In this document: one piece after another, positions 43,188 through 53,300 of the stretch
Position numbering within the stretch: the first letter of the stretch is position 1
Layout of the letters: every line of letters starts with the position of its first letter
Source: Candidatus Electrothrix communis
GTDB lineage: Bacteria > Desulfobacterota > Desulfobulbia > Desulfobulbales > Desulfobulbaceae
NCBI GenBank assembly: GCA_030644725.1
Contig: CP130629.1
Location: 1,481,572-1,545,571 of the forward strand
DNA: 64,000 nt
Direction: 5' to 3'
Translations under genes and position numbers: made by a program
Notes under the pieces: model-generated
Seen by the model: the letters and a program-made list of their open reading frames with translations, nothing else
Databases searched by the model: none
What the model was told of the DNA's origin: nothing

Positions 43188-43531
43188 AACTCCTCCTTAT
43201 CTCCCTTTTATTTTCATACGTTCGCTTACTCAGCAAACACGACTTTCGTTCTGAAAGTCAATAAAAAACGTTATCAGACCGCGCATGAATCCCAACTAAC
43301 CCCTCTCTCCCCAAAAAACATCGCTCACAATCAATTCAATTCATCAATGAATGAGCCTGTGCCTTTTCAATTGCTTATGCAGAAACGAGGTGATAAGGTA
43401 TCGTCGTTATGGACCGAGAGAAGGCAAACGTGATAGCGAACCCTATCGAACGAAGTCGCTTACCAACTCCAATATCATCTGGCAACGCCGCCAGATAACT
43501 TCGCGTTAGATTCCACCAGAGAGATAAATAA
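43188..43531. other. Intergenic region with a hairpin, no gene seen
   Basis: No supported gene. ATCTGGC (43477-43483) pairs with GCCAGAT (43490-43496), a seven-pair hairpin close to the start of the next gene. The left part holds the promoter region of the divergent lipoprotein gene. Confidence 0.35.
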
Positions 43532-43930
43532 ATGTTCAAACCAAAACAATTCCAAGTTCATGAAGCCTGGATCGCGTTCAAACTTAATGATGCTCCCATG
43601 ACCACGGAAGCAAACGGTGACTTCAATGTGCTTGCTCTCATGGATACAGCAAGCTGTTTCATTCTCGGCTCCGAATGCATACGTGCCGTTTCCTCTGAGC
43701 CCTCGCAAGCAGAATCCAGGCGTTTGCTCATGGAAGGACAATCACGTAGCCAGCAGCATTTACCCAAAAAACTATTCGTTCCCAAAGAGCAAGCAGCTGA
43801 TATCCTCTGCGCAGAAGCAGAGCGGCTGGGCATTACTGTTATTCGCGCTCCAGAAGAAGAACTCTCTCTTTTTATCCGCGAAGCGCGTGAGGGCTTTCAG
43901 GAGCATGTCGGCGGAGGCAGCTTTCATTGA
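43532..43930 (+). CDS. Hypothetical protein, 132 residues
   Basis: Starts MFKPKQFQVHEAWIAFKLND. The centre has NVLALMDTASCFILGSECIR and the C-terminal half is an alpha/beta segment PKKLFVPKEQAADILCAEAE / RLGITVIRAPEEELSLFIRE. The latter loosely resembles DUF6930-type domains, but I am not certain. There is no signal or membrane segment. It is followed directly by a degenerate copy of the GTAGGGTGGG miniature element. Confidence 0.55.
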   Translation: MFKPKQFQVHEAWIAFKLNDAPMTTEANGDFNVLALMDTASCFILGSECIRAVSSEPSQAESRRLLMEGQSRSQQHLPKKLFVPKEQAADILCAEAERLGITVIRAPEEELSLFIREAREGFQEHVGGGSFH

Positions 43931-43933
43931 AAT

Positions 43934-44044
43934 CTCAACGCAGACGAGTTGCCATATGAGCCCGGTAGGGTTGGCAATATTTCGTTTTATCCCGACCTGT
44001 TCTAATTTAAAAGATGTCAGGTTGTTGCCCGTTGCCCACTCTAC
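43934..44044. repeat. Degenerate GTAGGGTGGG miniature element with shared left flank
   Basis: The left end GTAGGGTTGGCAA (43965) and right end TTGCCCACTCTAC (to 44044) match the 15-bp ends of the 97-bp element at 57354-57450 with a few changes, and the interior has diverged. The preceding 29 bases (43934-43962, CTCAACGCAGACGAGTTGCC then ATATGAGCC) recur next to another copy at 60627-60655. Confidence 0.55.
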
Positions 44045-44163
44045 GTTGAACATGCAGTACGTGAAGCCGGGCAATATTTTGGCTCGTCCAATCTTTTCTG
44101 GTTAAAAAGCTGTTGTTTTATCAACGTTGTAAGTAATATTGTTTTTTTTCCCACCCTACCTAC

Positions 44164-44198
44164 AAAAACGCCTTGGTCGAACAGGTCAAGGCGTTTTT
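44164..44198. terminator. Bidirectional terminator before the RHS gene
   Basis: AAAAACGCCTTG and CAAGGCGTTTTT are exact inverses around an 11-base loop, with A and T runs at the outer edges, so it can work in both directions. It isolates the giant gene from upstream transcription. The stretch 44199-44351 is the AT-rich promoter region of that gene. Confidence 0.8.
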
Positions 44199-44351
44199 GC
44201 TTGATTTTTCTAAAGAAATTCTGTATAAAAAATATTTATTTGACGAATACCTTTATATTCCGGCGAGATCTCATTCGCTCGGTAATCATTTTATCGTTGT
44301 CTCGACCTTCCTCTCTTATTACTTCACCAGCATTTCAGCCTGGGAGTCAAT

Positions 44352-47300
44352 ATGTTCTTTACGCGAAAGTTTAAGAAGCTCTTTTCCCTTCTCGCCCTTT
44401 TGATCTGGGTACATCTGGATGCCTGCACCGTCTATGCGCTGGTCTATCAAAGCCCGCCGCAGGCACCGTCCGTTAGGCTTGCTCCGGTTGCAACAACGCA
44501 GAAATCTTCAGGAAGGAAAAGCCTCGCAACCGTTTTCCTGGGCGGAAAGTTTTATCCAATCCCCATTTCTTCTCCGGGAAACGAAGAGGCAACCGGGCTG
44601 TTTGATCGTGATATTGCAACCGACTATGCTCCGGCGACTCCTGCTCTTGTTGATGTACGCTTTGACAGTCCTCAAGCGATCAGTGAAATCCGTATCTACG
44701 GCCCGTCATCCTATCTGCTGACTGTACAGGAGCAGATCAACGGACAGTGGGCGAATGTTGATTCCTGCACAGACTTGGATTTAAGCATTCAGAACGAGCA
44801 GTGGTATTCTTATCCGCTTGGAACGGCAGAAGAAGGAAATGCGCTTCGCCTTCAGCTGGTGCCGATTGATAATGGTGGTGCAGCTGGTGATACCGGTACT
44901 GTTCAGGGTATTCGGGAAATTGAGTTTTGGTCGCCAGGACAGCATGAGCCAGTTCGGTCAGGCATGGAGCTGCATTCTCTGCTGGATCAGGGAATTGTTG
45001 TCGATCAGAGCAGGCAGTATCAGGCTGAACCCATCAGCGGTGTGATTGGTCCTGAGGAGGGAACGTATACTGATGCCGCTCGTGACAACACCTTCCGTTT
45101 TGATTTGGTTTATCGGCCTGAGCAGATCAAACGGGCCTATTTGAGCTATGAGCTTTCCGGCTTGGCTCATTGGACCAGCGCCATTCGCAGTATCAACGAG
45201 CAGGCCGCCATGGGCGGCTATGTGATTGAGCGCGGCCAAGGCGGCCAAGATGGATTACAGCTTGAAGAAATTGCGCCTGCATGGCTGCGTCAGGGCGCAA
45301 ACCAGATTCGTTTTGTTCCTGTGGATGGAGACTCTTCGTACACGGTCAGCAAGGTACAGGTCCTGGTAGAGCTGGATGATGGCACAAATTCTCTCAACAG
45401 GGTTAGCACCAATATGGCCGGAGATCGGGCTGGTGCTGCCAGCCTCTACGACGGAGACACAGGTACCAGCTTAGAACCGGTACAGCAGCAGGAGGTCATG
45501 CTCACAGGCTGGGAGCAGCAACTTTGGCAGGTTCCTTCAGAGGAGTCAGTTGAAGGGGCGACGATTGAGCTTGATTTTGATCGGCTGACTGATCTGAGTG
45601 CGGTAGGCTTTTATGCAACCGGCAGGCTCAAGGGGGCGATCAGCGTTATGCTGGAAAACCAGGGCGAATGGTTTGCAAGTATGGCCAGCGGTGAACAGGA
45701 TATTAAAGAAGCAGGCTGGCATTACCTCAACCTGCCCGATGGGGAAGATGTCCGGGCTGCCCGTTTAGTTTTTGACCGTAGAGCTGGCAAAGGAGCTATC
45801 AGTGAGGTGTGGGCAGCCGGTTCCAAATTAGGTGCAGATGATGATCCTGTCATTAATATTACCTATCCTGATGCGGGCCAGTATGTGGACGATAAAGTCT
45901 ATGTTCGCGGTTTTGCCAGCCCGGAAAACGGTTCAGGTCCGGCCCAAGTGTATGTCGGCGGCCAGGAAGTCTTTCCGGTCAACGGCGAGTTCGAGACCAT
46001 TGTTGATGCAGAGCATGCTGATGATAACGGATTTCTAGAAGTCACTGCTACTTATCCTGACGGAGAAACTGCGGTCAGCCTGATACCTCTGTTGCAGAAT
46101 CGGCTGGAGGAGAACAGCAAGATCGAAGTTCGTGCATATCTCTTGCCTGATGGAACGGGATCAGGAACAGGAAGTGGCACAGGATCAGGAGGGCAAACCA
46201 ACGGAGGGGAGAACAACGGTACGTCTGGAGAAAATGGTATTTATGATCATATCAACCTGATTGAAGACTTCTCGGTAAGCGGCGAAAAAGACCATACGCT
46301 GGATTCCAAAGCCGGTGCTCAGGTAAACGTGAGTAAAGGCGCGGTGCGCAAGGGCGTGAAAATCAGGATGATGACCCTGCGTGACCGCGACCTCCCTGCC
46401 TTGGATGCGGGCATGGTCAACGTCACTGGTCAGGCCAAGGGCTTCCGTTTCCTGCCCCACGGCATGAAGTTTGATAAGAAAGTCAAGGTCAAGCTGCCGT
46501 ATAATAAGCAGCTCATTCCGCCAGGTTTTAAGGACGAGGATGTCCGCACCTATTTCTTTGACGAGGCAGCAGGTCGCTGGAGCGTTTTAGAGCGGGACAG
46601 CGTGGACACCGCTACCAGCGGGGTTGTCAGCGAAACGGATCATTTCACGGATATGATCAATGCGGTAGTCCAGGTGCCGGAATCGCCGGAAAAGGTCAAT
46701 TTTAGCCCGACCCAGATCAAGGATATCAAGGTTTCCAATCCGGCTGCCAAGGTCAATCTCATCGAACCGCCGCAGGCCAATAATCAGGGCGATGCCCGCC
46801 TGAGCTACCCCCTTGAAGTACCGCCGGGTCGTCAGGGGCTCCAGCCGCAATTGGCTGTGCAGTACAGTTCCGGCGGCGGTAACGGCTGGATGGGCCTTGG
46901 TTGGGATCTGTCCACCCAGGCAGTGAGCATTGATACCCGCTGGGGTGTGCCCCGCTATGATGCGGATTTGGAAACCGAGACCTACACCCTGAGCGGGCAG
47001 CAGCTCACGCCGCTGGCCCATCGAACCGAGCTGATCGAGCGCACAGCGGAGAAGATCTTCCATGCCCGCACTGAAGGGGCCTTTCAGAAGATCATCCGGC
47101 ACGGGGACCATCCGGCGGAGTACTGGTGGGAGGTCTTTGACAAGAACGGCACCCGTTTCTTTTACGGCGGTGACCCTGCAACCGGGCTGGCTGACGATGC
47201 GGTGCTCAAGGATTACAGCGGTAATGTGGCCAAATGGGCCTTGCGCAAGGTGCAGGACAGCAACGGCAACAGCATGCGCTATCATTATGTGCTTCAGGAA

Positions 47301-50300
47301 GATTCCGGGGTTGGCAGCGGCGAAGGCGGGGTGCCCGGTTATGAGCTGTACCTGGATCGGATCACCTATACTGGTTACGGCGGAGCGGAAGGCCCGTATG
47401 AGGTACGCTTTCTTCGGGATCGTCAGCTTGACGAGGCCCGCCGAACGGATGTGGGCATTGATGCCCGGCTCGGTTTTAAGAAGGTCATTGCTGATCTGCT
47501 CCGTAAGGTAGAGGTCTCGTATCAGGGCGAGATGATCCGATCCTATGCCTTTGGGTATCGCAAAGGGGCTTTTGAGAAGACCCTGCTGGAAACCGTGACC
47601 CAATTTGATAAGGACGGTAGGGAGTTCAACAGCCACCAGCTTGAGTATTTTGATGAGGCCAGAAACGGGAATGGGGCCTATAAGGGCTTCGGGGCTTCTG
47701 AAAACTGGGATACTGGAGATGATGATGTTGATGGCGGGTTGATTTTTGAAGGTGATGCAAGCGCAATCGGCGGCAGTAAAAATAGTGGTGGTGGCGGACA
47801 TATATATCTTGGATTAAATTTATCTGCTGCTTGTACCAAGGATGGTTCCTTTGGCGGCAAGGTCGGTTTTAACCGCAGTAACAGCAAGGGCCTGTTGGCC
47901 TTGACCGATGTCAACGGCGATGGCTTGGCTGACAAGGTTTTTGGTTCCGGCTCGGTCTTTCGGCCCAATCTCTCCGGCCCGGACGGCATCACCAAATTCG
48001 GTGAGCCTGTAGGTGTCGGCTTGGGCGGGATATCCAAAGGAAAATCCAAGATGACTTCTGGCGGGGCTGAAATCTATCTTAAAGGATCTGTCGGCATCAA
48101 CCTCAGCAATACCTCCAGTGAAACCAACACCTATCTCAGCGATGTCAACGGTGACGGGCTGACCGATTTGGTTTATAGCGGCTCTGTGCGGTTTGGTAGG
48201 CCGGACGATCCAGAGAAAATACGACCAGTGCCGGAATACGGCTCAGATTCCTCGGTAACCCCGTATCCCATCGGCCAAGGCGCGGTTGACGGGGAAGAGC
48301 TGTTCGAGGATAACGAAGAGTTGTACCAAGAAATGCTGGCAGCCAGTCCGTTGCATGATACCTTGCGTCGTTGGATAGCTCCCTATGACGGGCAAATCAG
48401 CATCAGCGGTCAGATTGCCCTGAAGGAAGATACCAGTGAAGAACGTGCTGAATACACAACAGCGGACGGGGTACGGGTTGCTGTGCAGCGTAACAGCAGC
48501 GAGTTATGGGCCACAGAGCTGGGGGCGGACGAGTACAGTCCGGTGTCTCCAGAAAATGTGGACTCTATCCCGGTCAACAAGGGCGACCGGATTTATTTCC
48601 GGGTTCAGTCTCGTTTTGACGGGGCCTACGATCAGGTGGAGTGGAATCCGGAAATTACCTATCAGGAGGTAACCGCAACCATAGATGCCAACGGTCTTGA
48701 TTCCTATCGTTATCAGGCGGGTGAAAATTTTATTCCCACCGGACGAACCGCTCTGGCTACTACCCTGCCGGTCACAGGAACTGTTTCTCTGAATGGTGAT
48801 GTGGAGATAACCGAACCCTGTTCTGATGATATCACGGTCAGGGTGCTGCTCAACAACAACGAGGAGTTCAGCGAGACCGTAGCCACCGGTCAGGCGGCAA
48901 ATATAGCGGTCAATCTCAGCGGCCTGAATGTAGAAAAGGATGATCAGCTTCAGTTCAGAATTGAGACGGATTCCCCGGTTGATGCCACCTTGGTGCATTG
49001 GCAGCCGCATATAGAATACACGGCTGCTGAGGACGTGGAGACTCTGTACGACCCGGACGGTAATCCGGTCATCGCTTTTGATTCGCCCTATGTCATGGAC
49101 ATCTACGGTGATAATGACCTTGATGCTCCTTTGGCGGCATGGACGGCACCGCAATCCGGCACCGTGACCGTGAAGGCCGATATTGTCGGCGGAGGCAGCG
49201 AGAACCTGGCTCTGACTGTTAAACGGGATCAGGAGCTTGTGGCGAAGAAGATCTTTACAGGCAAAAACGTTGAGCTGCCCCTTGAGGTGGTTCAAGGTGA
49301 GGAATTCTATTTTGAGTTGAGCACCCGGAGCAGGGAGCTTGGCACCAGCATCAGTTCGTACACCATAACCGTGAATGGTGTTGTTGTACCTGCGGCCTTG
49401 AACTATCCAGCAGCAGAAGGCTTTTTCGGTCAACCCTATCGGGGGTGGACCTATGCTGGCTATAAGGCTGATGGCGAAAAAGTGAATCAGCCTATTGCTG
49501 AAGCGGATCTGGCTATGCCGGAATTTGACCAAGAGCAGCTTGAGAAAACCCAGCAGACCGAAAACCCGGAAGAGCTTGATCCGCAGTTTACCCCGGACAA
49601 GCTGGAAGGGATCATGTTCTATCCCGAACCGGCCCAGAATCGCTGGAAAGGTTTTGATGACAGCAGCTGGATTACAGCTACGGTACAGAGCAGTTCCCGG
49701 TTGGGAGAGGATTATATTTCCGTTCCCAAGGGGGAGCAGTATGCAGGTGCCCGTGCGGTCAGCAGGTTGTCCAAGAGCAGGCAGACCGGCGTGTTCGCTG
49801 GAGGTGGAACCTCCAGCGGTTCTTTTGGTGCCAGTGCCTCGTATACAAAAGGAAAAAACAAGTCGCTTCTTGATTTTATGGACATGAACGGTGACCGCTT
49901 CCCGGATGTGGTGAGCACCGGCGGGATTCAGTACAGTCCTATGACAGGCGGCTTGGAAGGACGGCGGCGGGCAGTACTCTCCGGGATACGGGAGTCAGAA
50001 AGTGATTCTGTCAGCTTTGGTATAAGCGGGAATTTTGCCCATGAGAAGAAAACGAATGGTCAGGCAAGCGGAAGTGCAAATGTACAAGCAGGTCTCCAGA
50101 TGCAGCCTTTAGGCGTAAGCGGTGGCTTTGCGCAATCGAGTGATGAAGGAGAGTATGATTTAAGCGACATCAACGGCGACGGCCTCCCGGATAAACTCTT
50201 TTCTAGCGGAAATGTTGCCCTGAACTTGGGTTATGCCTTTGCAGCCCCGGAGCATTGGGGCGCAGTTCGCGTCAGTGAAAGCGAAAGCACGAACGTTAAT

Positions 50301-53300
50301 ATAGGGGGATCATTAGGGGCAGGTGGCTCATTCGGCGCAACTAACGACGGTCGTTACGGATTTTCAGCCGGTGTCAATCTTTCACGAGGAGAGCAGGAAG
50401 GAGAAAAAGGCTGGACAGATATTAACGGTGACGGCCTGCGAGATTATGTCCGGCAAAGCGGCGAGGCCTTAAACGTTGCTCTGAATACCGGCAACGGCTT
50501 TGTGCCCATGTCGTATCCGGGTGCGAGTGATTTTTCAGAGAGTGTGAGTTTTACCCAAGGGGGTGGTTTTTATTTTACTATCGGTATACCTATTCCTCCG
50601 CCCGCCCCTCTGCTGTGCATCATCATCAACCCAGGAGCCGATGTCAGCAAAGGCATGAGCAGGCCCGAAGTCTCCATTCAGGACATTGACGGCGACGGAT
50701 TCGCTGACCATCTCAGTTCAGAAAAAGACAATAAGATCAAAGTACGACGCAACCAAATCGGCAGAACCAACCTGCTGAAAAAGGTCAACCGACCCTTGGG
50801 CGCAAACTTCACCTTGGAATATGAACGCGACGGCAACACCTACCAGCTGCCCCAAAGCCGATGGAACCTGACCCGCGTAGAAGCCTTTGATGGCTTCGTC
50901 GGGGACGGCGTGGATACGCTCGTCACGACCTACAAATACGAAGACGGTTTCCATCATCGCCAGGAGCGTGAATTCTTCGGGTATAAAACCCTGACCACGG
51001 AACAGCGCAACGCCACGGATAATACCGTTTATCGCAGCACGACCCAGACCTTCCTTAATCGCAATTATTACGAAAAAGGGCTGCTGGTCTCTGAGATCGT
51101 GCAGGACGGGGCAGGCAAGAAATATCTGGAAACCCTGAACAGCTATCAGCTCCGCGATGTGGACAGTGGTCAGATTCTCCAGGGCGAATTCAAGGACAGC
51201 CTGACCGCCACGGTCTTCCCGGAGATGATCCGCACGGACAAGAAGTTCTACGAAGGTCAGGACGAGCCGGGCATCAGCACCTATCAGACCTTTGCCTATG
51301 ACGCGCTGGGCAATGTGACCCATTTCTTTGATGCTGCCGATGCCGGGGCTGAGGACGATGTGGAGTCCTTTATCCACTATCACAGCGACGTGGCCAATTA
51401 TATCGTGGGCAAGGCGGACAAGATAGAGGTCAAGAGCAACGGTACGCTGTACCGTCTGCGTGAGGCCAGTATTGAGAACGGCACCGGCAATATCCGTCAG
51501 GTGCGCCTGTCTTTCGGCAGCGGCATGGCTGTGCATGATCTGAGCTATGACCAGTACGGCAACATCAAGAGCAGGAAAGGTCCGGCCAATAAAAAGGGCC
51601 AGCGTTATGTCATGGACTATAGCTATGATCCTGACGTGCATACCTACGTCACCAAGATCAAGGACAGCTTCGGCTACAGCTCCTCGGCGGATTATGATCT
51701 GAAATGGGGCGAGATCAGCCGTTCCACTGACCTGAATAGCCAATCTATCAGCTACCGCCACGACAGCGTGGGCCGGGTGCAGGGCATCACAGGGCCGTAT
51801 CAGCAGGGCACAGGCCGGGAGACCATTGTCTTTGCCTATCACCCGGAGGCTGCTGTTCCCTGGGCCTTAACTCAGCATTATGATAATTATCAGCAAAAGA
51901 CCGACCCGCTGGAAACGGTCACCTTTATGGACGGCCTGAAACGGGCACTCCAGACCAAGAAGGACGGGGCTGTCAGCATCGGTTCCGCTAACAGCAAGGA
52001 CAAGACCAAGGACATGATGATCGTCTCCGGTCGGATCATCTTTGACTTTGTTGGCAGGGCGGTGGAGCAATACTATCCGGTCACCGAGAACCTGGGTAAG
52101 CAGGGCAGCTTCAATCCCACCTTTGACAGCATCCAGCCCACCACAACCCGACATGACGTGCTGGACCGCGTCCTGCAAACCACCATCCCGGATGATACCA
52201 GCACCATCTTTGCCTACGGCTTCGGCCAGGATCGCGACAAGGCAACCCGCTTTCACACCAAGGTCACGGATGCCAAGAACAACTCCAAGGAGACCTTCAA
52301 GGATGTGGGCGAGCACATCACAGCGGTCAAGGAGTTCAACAAGGGCGAGACGATCTGGACCAGCTATGCATACGATCCTCTGGGCCAGATTGTTCAGGTC
52401 AAGGATGACAAGGACAATCTCACCAAGGTGGGCTATGACCTCATGGGCCGCCGCACCCGGATTGATTCCCCGGATGCGGGCCTGACCGAGTATGTCTTTG
52501 ATCCGGCCTCCAATCTGGTGGAGAAGATCACGGCCAATCTGCGGGCCGAGGGCGAGGCGATCAAATACGACTACACCTATAACCGGCTGGACAACATCGA
52601 ATATCCCGATTACACCGGCAATAATGTCAGCTATACCTACGGCGCACCGGGTGCGGCCTTTAACCGGGCCGACCGCATCGTCACGGTGACAGATGAATCG
52701 GGCAGCGAGGAACGCTTCTACGGCCCGCTGGGCGAGACCGTTAAGACCATCAAATACGTGGTCTCCAAGACCGAGGGCAATGCCGCCAATTCGCCGGAGA
52801 TCTACATCACCCAATACACCTACGACACCTTCAACCGTTTGCGTCAGCTCATCTTTCCGGATAACGAGCTGCTGACCTATTTGTACAACTCCGGCGGGCT
52901 GGCCGAGTCCGCCTCCGGTAAAAAGGGCGAGTACGATTATCCCTACCTCAAGGCTCTGACCTACGACAAGTTCGAGCAGCGGGTCTTCATGCGCCAGGGT
53001 AACGGGGCCGAGACCCAGTATGACTATAATCCGCGCAACCGCAGGCTGGCAAATCTCAAGGCCGCAGCAGCGGGCCGGGAGTTCATGGATCTGTCCTACG
53101 ATTATGATCCGGTGGGCAATATCATGGGCCTGGACAATGCGGCAGCCGTGCGCAAGCCCTACGAGTTCGGCGGCAAATCCCAGCAGCGTTTCGGCTATGA
53201 CGACCTCTACCGCCTGACCACGGCCAACGGCCTGCTGGAGCAGAAACCGAACACCGAGTACCGCTACACCCTGGCCATGCAGTATGACAGCATCCATAAT

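Noticed and set aside
43965..44044. A coding extension of the 132-residue gene at 43532.
   Set aside because: The sequence is a degenerate miniature element with inverted ends, not coding.
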